Positions 9,301 through 17,233 of a stretch of DNA of 50,650 bases are shown piece after piece (position 1 is the first letter of the stretch; every line of letters begins with the position of its first letter). Position numbers and translations under genes: made by a program. Source of the DNA: Ferrimicrobium sp. GTDB lineage: Bacteria > Actinomycetota > Acidimicrobiia > Acidimicrobiales > Acidimicrobiaceae. The notes under the pieces were generated by a model, which saw only the letters and a program-made list of their open reading frames with translations, was not told the DNA's origin and searched no databases. The stretch lies in NCBI RefSeq assembly GCF_027319265.1, contig NZ_DAHVNP010000082.1:1-50650 (forward strand). Reading direction: 5' to 3'.

Positions 9301-10857
9301 TCTCCACCTCCTCACCATGACATCTACTCGATCGAAGATCTCGCGCAACTCATCTATGACCTGAAGTCAGCCAATCCTAGGGCGCGAGTGCATGTCAAGC
9401 TCGTCTCAGAGGTCGGAGTGGGAACGGTTGCTGCTGGGGTGGTCAAAGCCCACGCCGACGTTGTCCTCATCTCAGGCGGAGATGGTGGCACCGGTGCCGC
9501 ACCGCTGAACTCCCTCAAACATGCGGGAGGGCCGTGGGAGCTGGGGCTAGCTGAGACGGTGCAGACGCTTGTCGTTAATGGACTTCGCGATCGAGTAGTC
9601 GTACAAGTTGATGGGCAACTCAAGACCGGTCGCGATGTCATCGTCGCCGCTCTCCTTGGTGCTGAGGAGTATGGGTTTGCAACGGCTCCGCTCGTGGTGT
9701 CCGGTTGCATTATGATGCGCGCCTGCCATCTCGACACCTGTCCCGTGGGCATCGCTACGCAGAACCCCGAGTTGCGGAGCAAGTTCACCGGAAAGCCCGA
9801 GTTTGTCGAGACATTTTTTGAGTATATTGCCGAGGAGGTGCGTGCCTATCTCGCTCAACTTGGGCTTCGCACGCTCGATGAGGCGATTGGCCGTGCGGAC
9901 CTCCTGCAACCACGTGACGCCTCGGCGGCTCAACTGTTAGGACTCGACCGGCTGACCTATCGCAAGGAAGGAGCGCCGCGCCGATTTCGTCCTGGATCTC
10001 AGGAAAACATCCTGAAAAACAGCATGAATGCACAAATTGTTGAGGCGGTCGAGCCACGGCTCGACAGGTCAGGATCAATTCGATTACAGTATGAGATCCA
10101 CAACACTGACCGTGCCGTCGGCGCGACCCTGGGCGATCTCATCACGCGACGGTATGGTACCGACTATCTGCCACCTGATACCGTCTCGTTGGTCTTTGAT
10201 GGCTCAGCCGGACAGAGCTTTGGGGCCTTTGTCCCCCCTGGCATCACCATGGAGCTTCGTGGTGACGCGAATGATTATGTGGGTAAGGGTCTCTCAGGGG
10301 GGCGTCTCGTCATTGCTCCTCCGATGTCCGTTGGCGTGGTGGCAGAGAAGGCGGTCGTCATCGGCAATGTTGCCCTGTATGGGGCGACCAAAGGAGAACT
10401 CTTTGTCCACGGTCGGGCGGGAGAACGTTTTGCAGTCCGTAACTCAGGTGCGAGTGCGGTTGTTGAGGGTGTCGGCGACCATGGATGTGAGTACATGACA
10501 GGGGGTGTTGTGGTGATTCTCGGCAGTATTGGACGCAATTTCGCGGCTGGGATGTCGGGTGGTCTGGCCTTCATCTGGGATCCTACGGGAAAGGCTGCCA
10601 CCAGAGTGAATCAGGAGATGGTTGACCTCGATCCAATTGACGAGGAACAACAGTCGCTGTTGAAAGATCTACTCGAACGACATGCTCGCTTGACGGGGTC
10701 TGCGAAGGCGTCCTCAATCTTGGCGGCACAAGGTGGTTGGTTGCGCAGTTTCGTCTGTGTCTACCCAAAGGATCTTAAACGCGTCGTTCTCCAGGATCGA
10801 GCTCACCGTCGCCAAGGCGCCCGCTACGCGATCACGACACTCGATCGGGGGTACTGA
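6316..10857 (+). CDS. gltB: Glutamate synthase (NADPH) large subunit
   Basis: The 1513-residue protein is the large subunit of glutamate synthase (GOGAT), which transfers the amide of glutamine to 2-oxoglutarate, giving two glutamates. The domains appear in the standard order. First is an N-terminal class II glutamine amidotransferase with catalytic Cys33 in HDACGIAF, which becomes the mature N-terminus after propeptide removal. Then come the central linking domain and the FMN-binding synthase domain, with the 3Fe-4S cysteines C1131, C1137 and C1142 (C-x5-C-x4-C ending in CPVGIATQ). Last is the GXGXG beta-helix domain near the end. Length is typical. The start is uncertain: ATG at 6373 (MPPLYPRG) would also give a normal short propeptide. 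The stop codon overlaps the ATG of gltD, so the subunits are coupled. Confidence 0.97.
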   Translation: MGSLLPYNTREVRQVLPTPMPPLYPRGLEHDACGIAFLADLHGKGSHKLIQMGLDALVNLEHRGAKGSDPDTGDGAGILIQNPDVFWRRDRELPTAGAYVTGLLFLDGDRAELLAQLQQLLDQSSWRIIDRREVPRNPQILGAGSQACEPDMVQLFLEDRQGTTGIQLERKAWLLRRKIEQSIPELYFPSLSGRTFIYKGMLSAPQVQQYFLDLQNDQLSTGIVLVHSRFSTNTFPSWRLAQPFRMIAHNGEINTIDGNRNWMRARESQLSSELVEGDIADAFPLVDVSESDSASLDGVFEMLALHGRSLPHAIMMMIPEAWEANTSMDARVRDFYRFHASLMEPWDGPAAVVFTDGEMVGGVLDRNGLRPARYWITDEGIVVLASEVGVIDIPSSSVVARGRLEPGRIFLVDTSKGTILDDAEVKESLATMRPWGDWLREHQVSLSSLPPRYMLVPQHGSVVQRQQLFGYTEEELRLIVLPMATQGQEPIGSMGSDTPLAARSRLPRPFFDFFYQRFAQVTNPPLDAIREELVTSYEGVIGPEKNLLEPGPASVRQIHLPHPVIDNDELAKLIYINDDGEYPDLNAKVIDILYPVGEGAKGLQKALATIRVAAEEAIRDGFAVVILSDRHADWEHAPIPSLLAVSAIHHHLVRAKLRTQAGLVIECGDAREVHHFAALISFGAAAVNPYLAFDSIVDLIREGVLPDIAPRVAVRNYVKAATKGIIKIMSKMGISTIGSYTGAQIFEIYGLSQEVVDEYFPGARSPMGGATLVEIADVVAAHHHRAYTQHPEEFAHQNLATGGQYQWRRDGEYHLFNPETVFLLQHSTRKRRQDVFRRYTSLVDDLGRRANTLRGLLELRSDGVQPIPIEEVESVKSIISRFSTGAMSYGSISQEAHETLAIAMNHLGGRSNTGEGGEDPERSKPAPDGTDRRSRIRQIASGRFGVSIEYLSAADDIQIKMAQGAKPGEGGQLPGEKVYPWIAKTRNSTPGVGLISPPPHHDIYSIEDLAQLIYDLKSANPRARVHVKLVSEVGVGTVAAGVVKAHADVVLISGGDGGTGAAPLNSLKHAGGPWELGLAETVQTLVVNGLRDRVVVQVDGQLKTGRDVIVAALLGAEEYGFATAPLVVSGCIMMRACHLDTCPVGIATQNPELRSKFTGKPEFVETFFEYIAEEVRAYLAQLGLRTLDEAIGRADLLQPRDASAAQLLGLDRLTYRKEGAPRRFRPGSQENILKNSMNAQIVEAVEPRLDRSGSIRLQYEIHNTDRAVGATLGDLITRRYGTDYLPPDTVSLVFDGSAGQSFGAFVPPGITMELRGDANDYVGKGLSGGRLVIAPPMSVGVVAEKAVVIGNVALYGATKGELFVHGRAGERFAVRNSGASAVVEGVGDHGCEYMTGGVVVILGSIGRNFAAGMSGGLAFIWDPTGKAATRVNQEMVDLDPIDEEQQSLLKDLLERHARLTGSAKASSILAAQGGWLRSFVCVYPKDLKRVVLQDRAHRRQGARYAITTLDRGY

Positions 10858-12320
10858 TGGCGGCTGACCCAAGAGGCTTTCTCAAATTCACCCGTCGCAA
10901 TCCAGTACGCCGTCCGGTAGCGCTTCGCCTGAGGGATTGGAATGAGGTCTACGCCGAGGATGATGTCGCTGAACAGATCGTGCAAGCACAGCGGTGTATG
11001 GACTGTGGTATCCCATTCTGCCACCGAGGATGCCCCTTAGGGAACTTGATTCCTGAATGGAATGAACTGGTTGGCAAAGACCGATGGGCGAGTGCTGCTG
11101 AACGTTTACATGCGACAAATAACTTCCCAGAGTTCACTGGACGTCTCTGTCCGGCTCCCTGCGAGACGGCCTGCGTTCTTGCCTTGAATCGAGACGCGGT
11201 CACCATTGAATATATCGAGAAATCGATTAGCGAGATGGCCTTTGCTCACGGTTGGGTCGAACCGATTCGGGTGGCACACCCTACGGGTTACAAGGTAGCG
11301 ATCGTTGGATCAGGACCCGCTGGATTGGCCGCAGCGCAGCAGCTCGTTCGTGCAGGACACGCGGTGACGGTCTTTGAACGTGCTGATCGGATCGGCGGAC
11401 TTTTGCGTTATGGGATACCGGAGTTCAAAATGGAGAAGGCGATCCTTGATCGCCGGCTAGCGCAGTTGACGGCAGAAGGTATCGTATTCTTCCCGAACAC
11501 TACGGTCGGTCGCGATCTCTCGTTTGCACAGTTACGAGCCGATTTTGATGCCGTCGTTCTCGCGCTGGGTGCTACTCGTCCACGTCTCATTGCGGTACCA
11601 GGTAGTGAAGGGGCCGGTATTCTCCCTGCCATGGAGTACCTACCCCATGCGAATCGTGCTGTGCATGATCGTTCCTATGAACCTCCAATCGTGGCGACAG
11701 ACAAGCGGGTGGTAATTCTCGGTGGAGGTGATACTGGGGCCGACTGCTTGGGCACTGCACTGCGACAGGGAGCGAAAGAAGTTATCCAGCTGGAGATCAT
11801 GCCGCGACCGTCAGATAGCCGTCCAGAGACCGCGCCTTGGCCAATGTATCCGCCGCTCTTCCGGATCTCCTCGGCCCACGAAGAGGGGGGAGACCGCGTC
11901 TTTGCTCGAGAGACAGTTCAATTCGAGCTCAATGCATCGGGTCAGGTGACTGCTCTCATCACTGCCGAAGTGGCAATGAGCGAAGACGGCAAACTTCAGC
12001 GAGTACCTAGTACCGAGCGTCGTATTGAGGCGGACCTCGTACTGTTGGCGATGGGCTTTCTTGGACCAGATCTATCGATGTTTGATCTCGCACAACGGCC
12101 AGCTCTTTCGGAACGGGGAACCATCCAAGTCGATGACTGCTTTGTTACCTCGCTGGAAGGAGTCTTCGCTGCTGGAGATGCTCGTCGTGGACAATCACTG
12201 ATTGTCTGGGCCATTGCTGAGGGGCGATCGGTGGCGTACCACGTCGATGCCTACCTGATGGGTAACAGTGACCTCGGTTGTCCGATCGCGCCGGATACCG
12301 CGGCATTGACTATCATGTAG
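10857..12320 (+). CDS. gltD: Glutamate synthase small subunit
   Basis: The 487-residue flavoprotein supplies electrons from NAD(P)H to GltB. The N-terminal part carries the cysteine clusters for two 4Fe-4S centres (CMDCGIPFCHRGCP near residue 47 and GRLCPAPCETACVL near 98). The FAD-binding motif GSGPAGLAAA follows, then the NAD(P)H-binding motif GGGDTGADC, and near the end the FAD-contacting GVFAAGDARRGQSL. Length and order match the family. It begins on the last base of the gltB stop (ATGA-type overlap) and ends 5 nt before a tRNA-Arg gene. No terminator is visible between them. Confidence 0.97.
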   Translation: MAADPRGFLKFTRRNPVRRPVALRLRDWNEVYAEDDVAEQIVQAQRCMDCGIPFCHRGCPLGNLIPEWNELVGKDRWASAAERLHATNNFPEFTGRLCPAPCETACVLALNRDAVTIEYIEKSISEMAFAHGWVEPIRVAHPTGYKVAIVGSGPAGLAAAQQLVRAGHAVTVFERADRIGGLLRYGIPEFKMEKAILDRRLAQLTAEGIVFFPNTTVGRDLSFAQLRADFDAVVLALGATRPRLIAVPGSEGAGILPAMEYLPHANRAVHDRSYEPPIVATDKRVVILGGGDTGADCLGTALRQGAKEVIQLEIMPRPSDSRPETAPWPMYPPLFRISSAHEEGGDRVFARETVQFELNASGQVTALITAEVAMSEDGKLQRVPSTERRIEADLVLLAMGFLGPDLSMFDLAQRPALSERGTIQVDDCFVTSLEGVFAAGDARRGQSLIVWAIAEGRSVAYHVDAYLMGNSDLGCPIAPDTAALTIM

Positions 12321-12325
12321 GAGAT

Positions 12326-12399
12326 GCGCTCGTAGCTCAACGGATAGAGCACCTGACTTCGGATCAGGCGGTTGGGAGTTCGAATCTCTCCGAGCGCGC
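12326..12399 (+). tRNA. tRNA-Arg (anticodon TCG); 3' end is the island attachment site
   Basis: The acceptor stem GCGCTCG pairs with CGAGCGC and is followed by G. The anticodon stem CCTGA/TCAGG has loop CTTCGGA (anticodon TCG), and the T-arm is GGGAG-TTCGAAT-CTCTC. After the discriminator the sequence reads CAAG rather than CCA. At the far end of the island (19094-19140) the same 3' half is followed by CCA. This means integration replaced the genomic bases just after the tRNA, and the CCA now has to be added by enzyme. The RNA itself should still be functional. Confidence 0.95.
12356..12399 (+). repeat. attL: left copy of the 44-bp attachment repeat
   Basis: The repeat begins ACTTCGGATCAGG and ends CCGAGCGCGC. 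It covers the anticodon loop, variable region, T-arm and 3' acceptor strand of tRNA-Arg(TCG). Identity with the right copy at 19094-19137 is exact. The base before and the base after the repeat differ between copies. Confidence 0.93.
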
Positions 12400-12452
12400 A
12401 AGTTCTCCCAGTTCAGAGGTGGTAACTTCTCTGAACCCAAGCTAAGATCCCT

Positions 12453-12475
12453 CTCAACCCAACACAAAACCCAAC
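12453..12475 (+). promoter_or_regulatory. Putative integrase arm-type sites, left end
   Basis: CTCAACCCAAC (12453-12463) and AACCCAAC (12468-12475) form a direct pair with 15-nt spacing. They lie between the attachment core and the integrase gene. The same pair recurs at the right end (18947-18957, 18961-18968) with 14-nt spacing in the same orientation. Paired short direct repeats flanking the core are how tyrosine integrases of the lambda/L5 type place their N-terminal arm-binding domain. The assignment is inference from position and recurrence. Confidence 0.55.
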
Positions 12476-12495
12476 ATTTGTCACGGGAGGTGTCC

Positions 12496-13647
12496 ATGGC
12501 AGGGTCGATTCGTTTGAGAAGACCACCCAACGTGTGGGAGCTAAGGATCTTTGTTGGCAGGGATCCCTCAGGTAAGATCAGGCACCGCTACTTCACCTTC
12601 GTTGGCCCAAAGCGAGATGCCGAACGTGAACTCGCTCGCCAGTTGCTCCTCTTAGATGAGATTCCAGAACCCGTCTCTGAGGGATCGAAGTGGGGAAAGC
12701 GAACAACCTTTAACGATGCGATCGCAGCCTGGAAGGCAAACGGTTGGGAAGATCTCTCACCCAAAACACAACTGAGCTATCAACAACTCTGGGATAGCCA
12801 TATCCGCGATCGCATCGGCGAAAGACCCATTGCCCAAACGGGGATCTACGAAGTCGAGCAGTACTTTCGTGAACTCTCAGATCATGGGCTCGGTGAGTCT
12901 GGGATCAGACAGGTCAGGGCCATCCTGCATCGAGCCTGCAAGCTCGCTGGCAAGTGGTCCAATGGCATGATCCCCAACCCCGTCTCTGGAGCTGAACGTC
13001 CCAAGGGCCATCGTCGTGAACCAGTTCGTGCCCCGAGTGTCGAAGAGGTGCGAGCAATTCTTGCAACCCTTGCCAAAGGGGATGACCTTCGGCTCTATGT
13101 CTTTGTCCGCCTAGCGATTGCGACCGGGATGCGACGGGGTGAGATTGGGGCACTCAGACTCAATGACATCAACTTTGTGACTGGGGAGCTCCGAGTCGAT
13201 GAGGGAGTCGTCATTGGGGCCGGTGGGATCTCGGTGAAGGCTCCAAAGACCAAAGTATCGGTGAGAAAACTCTCGGTCGATGCCAAGACCCTTGGACTCT
13301 TGGCACAACTGAGAGACGAACAGCTCGACCTTGCCACACGAGCAGAATGTGAACTAGGCGAGGATGCGTTCTTGTTCTCGTTTGTTCCAGGAGGTACGAC
13401 CCCACCGTATCCCGATGTGTTCACGAAGAACTTCGCAAGCTTTAGAGCTCGTCACGGAATCGCTCCGGACATCCATCTGCACTCATTCCGTCACTTTGCC
13501 GCCACGGTCTTAGATTCCGTCGTGAGTGAGCGCCAGAAACAGGCTCGGATGGGGTGGTCTACCACCCATATGGCTCGCCATTACACCGATGCAGTCGGCG
13601 AAGAGGACCAGCGTGCTGCCGAGAGGATCGGGGAGATTCTGCGGTGA
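12496..13647 (+). CDS. Tyrosine-type site-specific integrase
   Basis: This integrase of about 383 residues has an N-terminal arm-binding-like region (MAGSIRLRRPPNVWELRIFV), a SAM-like core-binding domain (about 75-165) and a C-terminal catalytic domain. Catalytic residues are present: R213 in TGMRRGEIGALRL, H329 and R332 in HLHSFRHF, and the nucleophile Y363 in MARHYTDAV. The ATG at 12496 is preceded by GGAGGTGTCC. It sits directly after tRNA-Arg and its putative arm sites, as is typical for elements that integrate into tRNA 3' ends. It should cut and rejoin the 44-bp core. No excisionase gene is recognisable nearby. Confidence 0.95.
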   Translation: MAGSIRLRRPPNVWELRIFVGRDPSGKIRHRYFTFVGPKRDAERELARQLLLLDEIPEPVSEGSKWGKRTTFNDAIAAWKANGWEDLSPKTQLSYQQLWDSHIRDRIGERPIAQTGIYEVEQYFRELSDHGLGESGIRQVRAILHRACKLAGKWSNGMIPNPVSGAERPKGHRREPVRAPSVEEVRAILATLAKGDDLRLYVFVRLAIATGMRRGEIGALRLNDINFVTGELRVDEGVVIGAGGISVKAPKTKVSVRKLSVDAKTLGLLAQLRDEQLDLATRAECELGEDAFLFSFVPGGTTPPYPDVFTKNFASFRARHGIAPDIHLHSFRHFAATVLDSVVSERQKQARMGWSTTHMARHYTDAVGEEDQRAAERIGEILR

Positions 13648-14079
13648 GAAGACCGATCTAGGCGAGGTCGCCGTTGATGAGCGTGTTGAAATTCTCTATA
13701 CAACTATCAAGGGCCCAGGTCCCCTTCGCGCGAGCTTGACGCTCGCGCTTTGGGGCCCCGGCCCTCGGTTTATCTCCACGTGTAGCCGTGCTAGGCGACC
13801 GCATTTCCTCGACCCTGGAGGGCCTTGCGTCCGGGGAGCATCGAGAGTCGATCGTCCGTGAATCGATGCTCTCGCTTCTCGCATCTGGACGGCCTTAAAG
13901 AACGCATCCGATTGCTAGCTCCTTGACTCCTTCGCTTGGCCCAGGTGCTTTGCACCCTACCGTCGATCCGTGCTGGCTCCAAGCCCTGAAATGTACTCGT
14001 TGCACTCCGGGCTATTACGCCAGCTCGTCTCTCCGGTTGCATCGGGTGCATCACCTGAACCAAACGAAAGAGAAACAAG
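13648..14079. other. Gene-free stretch downstream of the integrase, with a strong hairpin
   Basis: I see no convincing coding region here. The main structure is a stem-loop at 13721-13755: CCCC-TTC-GCGCGAGC, loop TTGAC, GCTCGCGC-TTT-GGGG, extended outward by GGGCC and GGCCC blocks. It has no T-run, so it could be a structured RNA end, a replication or transfer signal, or part of a decayed gene. Several smaller hairpins (for example around 13950, GTGC-TTT-GCAC) follow. Confidence 0.5.
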
Positions 14080-14900
14080 ATGGCTACCGATCACTGATCC
14101 CTACTTGCCCAACTCGCCCACGGTGTCGCAGAGCTTGGAACATCATGGGCCTGGCAGAACTATCTTTCATCTCAAGCTCGCTTTCATACCTATAGTCCGA
14201 AGAACGTCATGCTCATCGCCTTACAACGCCCCGACGCTACCCGAGTCGCAGGGTTTAACAACTGGGGCCAACTCGGCCGCGGTGTCAAGCGCGGCGAGAA
14301 AGCGATCTATATCGTGGCCCTGTTGATCTACCGAGATAAGAATGAAGACGCAGATCCCGAGATCCGAGGGTTTCGCTGGGTACCAGTCTTTGACCTTTCT
14401 CAGACCGAAGGTGATGATCTCCCAGTGGCGGCCCACAAGCTAATCGGTACAGATTCCGCTCAGCTCTCTGAACGACTCGAAGCAGTCGCGAGTGCCCAAG
14501 GCTTTCTGGTCAGTCGGCAAGAGCTCCCGGCAGAGATCAACGGTCTGTGCCGTCATGACACGCGAGAGATTCTCATCTCACCGGCGAACTCTCCACTACA
14601 TCAGGTCAAGACCCTTGGAAGGCCCATGAACTCGCCCATGCGATCTTGCACGAGGGGGAGAGCAATCGACCCCTCGCAGAACTTGAAGCTGAGTCGGTCG
14701 CCTTTGTCGTCTGTGGAGCCCTCGGCGTTGACACTGGTGAGTACTCCTTTGGTTATGTCAGCTCCTGGGCTGGTGGATCTGAGGAGGCAATCCGTGCCAT
14801 CCACTCAACAGCAGGGTGCATGCAGCGTGGTGCCAAAGTCATCGTTGATGGAGTTTGTCAAATGATGAACAGCCGGGTGGATGATCGGGTGGCGGGGTGA
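14080..14900 (+). pseudogene. ArdC-like antirestriction / metallopeptidase gene, broken
   Basis: The conceptual protein matches the ArdC-type family, with an N-terminal ssDNA-binding domain followed by a zinc peptidase-like region. The domain begins SLLAQLAHGVAELGTSWAW and runs through ARFHTYSPKNVMLIALQRPDATRVAGFNNW, GVKRGEKAIYI and FRWVPVFDLSQTEG. In the second half, after a one-base deletion near 14615-14622, the frame continues as AHELAHAILHEGE (HExxH zinc motif) and ELEAESVAFVVCGALGVDTG, ending at 14900. There is also an in-frame TGA at 14095-14097, six codons after the ATG. Two independent lesions indicate decay. ArdC-type proteins are carried by plasmids and conjugative elements to protect incoming DNA from restriction, which suggests the island once belonged to a transmissible element. 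A truncated product starting at 14209 is possible. Confidence 0.8.
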
Positions 14901-14929
14901 ATGACCCTGCCACCAATGTTCACGACTAC

Positions 14930-14958
14930 TTGACACTCAAATAGCGAATGATGATAGA
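14930..14958 (+). promoter_or_regulatory. Putative promoter of the SIR2 gene
   Basis: A consensus -35 box TTGACA (14930-14935) is followed after 17 nt by GATAGA (14953-14958), an acceptable -10 box. It lies in the gap between the ArdC-like pseudogene and the SIR2 gene, about 45 bp upstream of its ATG. This suggests that the SIR2 gene is transcribed on its own. Confidence 0.5.
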
Positions 14959-15003
14959 ACCAACGTCTGACCAACTCCCTAGGCTCTTGATCGGGAGGTG
15001 CAG

Positions 15004-16608
15004 ATGGCAAGCGAAATTGAGAACAGGCTGCCGTCATTGGTCCGAAACGACGTGTTCATCCTGGGTGCTGGATTCTCTAAGGCGATCAATGACGTGATGC
15101 CTGTCGCCAGTGAGCTTCTTGAACCGATTCTCAACGAGTTGCAGAACGAGTACTTCGAGGGGCCAAGAGGGAACGAGGGATTCGAGCAGTGGCTTTCCCG
15201 TTTGGCTGAACCCCAGCCGTACTTAAGCGCCGATGTGAACCTTGAGCGGTCAGCTGCCTTCATGAAGGTTAGTCGTGCAATCGCAGAAGTACTGACCCGT
15301 CGCGAGCAAGGCGTACTCAAGGATCAACTCCCAGAGTGGTTCGCCAAACTCCTCTTTGCTTGGCACATTCGTCAAGCTACGGTGATCAGCTTCAATTACG
15401 ACAACCTGGTGGAGTGTGGAGTCAACACACAGTATTTGCCGATGTTCGACCGTTACCCCATCAGTGTCGGTGATGTCCTGCGTCGCATTCCTCACCTACC
15501 ACCATCTAGGCAATCGGACGATTCAAGAATTTCGACGACGGTTCATGGTGGGGTCAGATCAATGGCAGGGGACTATTTGGACCAACCAGAACCGTGGGAG
15601 AACACTTTTCGCCTGATCAAACTCCATGGCTCAATCTCTTGGTATTGGGTCCCTAACGATGCGACTGGAACCACCTTGCAGCGTTGGCCGGATGTCGGTA
15701 GCTTTGGAGCACCACCAGGGAATCAACTCCCGAGGATCAGAAGAGACCTTCCTGGGCGAGAGGTCTTTATTGCCCCTCCGTCTTCCACGAAGTCGCGCTA
15801 CCTCTCCAACCCAGTGATTCGTCAACTCTGGTCCGACGCGCTCGAAAAATTACAACAGGCCGATCGCGTGTTCATCCTGGGTTACTCGATGCCCACCGAA
15901 GATCAGGCCGCGATGGGACTATTGCTTGAAGGCTTGCGCCAGTCTGGGGTCGAGATCCACATTGTTGATTGTTGCGCTGATCCCGTCAAAGAGCGACTGG
16001 TCAACCTAATCCAGAATCGCCACGATCGCAGGATCGCTACTGGGGATGAACCACCAACGAACAGCGAGATTATGACCACTGCAGGAGGCAGCCCGGTCAA
16101 GCGCTTTACCCAGAGCTACTTTCACCAGCTTGCTAAAGAGGGCACCAGCAATCTACTGCAGTTTGCCAAGGATCTACCATCCATCACCTCCGAATTCCTG
16201 GAACGAGAATGGGTTGGGCCAGACGATGCAGTCAACTACTCTATCACCGGTAATGTAGAATGTATAGGCTTACCAATCGAAGTGGTGAAACCTTCCCTTA
16301 AATGCGACGAAATCACTGTTGAGGATGAAGTCTTGATGATCAAAGTTGGGAGCGGCAACGGAACGGATGCTCGCCAACTCACCAAATTAATGAAGGCTTT
16401 GCAAGAATTGTCGGTTTCCCAAGGCGTCAAAACCCTATCCGTGTTCTATGGCGGAGGGAAAACTTTTCCGGTCATCCCATTGGCCGTACAACGACGAAAG
16501 AACGAAAGCTTAAACGGTGCCAATTGGTATGATCTCACGCTGGTTCCTTTTATTCTTCAACTTCCCTCCGGGCCCAGCGATTACAGTGACGCAATCAAGG
16601 GGCCCTAG
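15004..16608 (+). CDS. SIR2-domain protein, putative antiphage NADase
   Basis: The protein has 534 residues. The first ~330 form a SIR2-like domain: the NAD-binding GAGFS motif (21-25), FNYDNLVE (130-137) with the family's active-site Asn, KLHGS (206-210) with the active-site His, a FIAPPSSTKSRYL segment and VFILGYSMP (about 290-297). This is the SIR2 branch found in Thoeris ThsA, DSR and SIR2-pAgo/HerA type defence proteins, which deplete NAD+ on infection. The residues after about 340 form a separate region, mostly beta-strand and helix by eye, that I do not recognise; it is not an obvious SLOG, TIR or helicase domain. No transmembrane segment is seen. The ATG has GGGAGGTG upstream and an own promoter. 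It is intact although its neighbours are decayed, which suggests selection to keep it. Defence function is inference from family and context. Confidence 0.85.
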   Translation: MASEIENRLPSLVRNDVFILGAGFSKAINDVMPVASELLEPILNELQNEYFEGPRGNEGFEQWLSRLAEPQPYLSADVNLERSAAFMKVSRAIAEVLTRREQGVLKDQLPEWFAKLLFAWHIRQATVISFNYDNLVECGVNTQYLPMFDRYPISVGDVLRRIPHLPPSRQSDDSRISTTVHGGVRSMAGDYLDQPEPWENTFRLIKLHGSISWYWVPNDATGTTLQRWPDVGSFGAPPGNQLPRIRRDLPGREVFIAPPSSTKSRYLSNPVIRQLWSDALEKLQQADRVFILGYSMPTEDQAAMGLLLEGLRQSGVEIHIVDCCADPVKERLVNLIQNRHDRRIATGDEPPTNSEIMTTAGGSPVKRFTQSYFHQLAKEGTSNLLQFAKDLPSITSEFLEREWVGPDDAVNYSITGNVECIGLPIEVVKPSLKCDEITVEDEVLMIKVGSGNGTDARQLTKLMKALQELSVSQGVKTLSVFYGGGKTFPVIPLAVQRRKNESLNGANWYDLTLVPFILQLPSGPSDYSDAIKGP

Positions 16609-16670
16609 GGGTGGGCGAGATTTAATGTTCTTCCAAAACATCTCCTGAGTATCGATTACAGTAGTTCCAT

Positions 16671-17012
16671 GACCTAGCCGATCTACTTGCCAAGCTTGAG
16701 CGCCTTGCCACCAGTACTTCGCAACAAGGAACGGCCTATGAGCACATGATGCGCGCCTATCTTATGACGGACTCACTCTTTGCCGATCGGTTCGAGAAGA
16801 TGTTCACCTGGATGGACTGGCCCGAGCGCCTGGCTGGAGAGCGAGACACCGGGATCGATCTGGTGGGAATCGAACGCGATGGTGGGGTGTGTGTGACCCA
16901 ATGTAAGTTCGTTGCTGCAGGCACGACCATCGCCAAGCCAGCGATCGATTCGTTCTTGGCGGCATCATCGCGACAACCCCTCACTGCTCGCTTCGTTAAC
17001 GAAGTGGATCGG
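16671..17012 (+). pseudogene. 5' remnant of a type ISP-like restriction/helicase gene
   Basis: The frame DLADLLAKLERLATSTSQQGTAYEHMMRAYLMTDSLFADRF onward resembles the N-terminal Mrr-like nuclease domain of large single-chain restriction/helicase proteins (type ISP, LlaGI-like). The nuclease motif is visible as GIDLVGIERDGGVCVTQCKF (D...QCK, PD-(D/E)xK type). Similarity stops around codon 110, at the 14-bp palindrome 16991-17004, and no helicase, methylase or target-recognition part follows. In the frame there is no start codon before 16746, so the 5' end is damaged too. It looks like a deletion remnant rather than a working gene. Confidence 0.65.
16991..17004. repeat. Perfect 14-bp palindrome at the end of the restriction-gene remnant
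   Basis: CTTCGTTAACGAAG is fully self-complementary. It lies where similarity to the restriction/helicase family ends. It may mark the deletion junction or be a binding site. Confidence 0.7.
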
Positions 17013-17097
17013 GGAGAAGGGGGCTCTCCAGTGGCAACAGGTGGTCGATCGGTAATGATCAATCCTCCTGATACTAAACTCTTGGCGCTATCGGCTA

Positions 17098-17118
17098 TCC
17101 TGGGTTCGAACCAGGATC
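17098..17118 (+). other. Isolated tRNA T-arm-like hairpin
   Basis: ATCCTGG-GTTCGAA-CCAGGAT is a perfect 7-bp stem whose 7-nt loop has the tRNA T-loop consensus (GTTCGAA). No acceptor or anticodon arm is found around it. It may be the scar of a tRNA 3' end carried by another insertion, or a fortuitous hairpin. Confidence 0.45.
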
Positions 17119-17233
17119 CGAAGAGGTGTTTGTGTAAGGGTGGTTGGGAGATCTCGGTGAGCAAAAAACTCGACGATTCGCTGTTAGCACTCTAGCGCAG
17201 ACGTTCTTGCGGTTCCGTATAAGAGGTAGTGAT

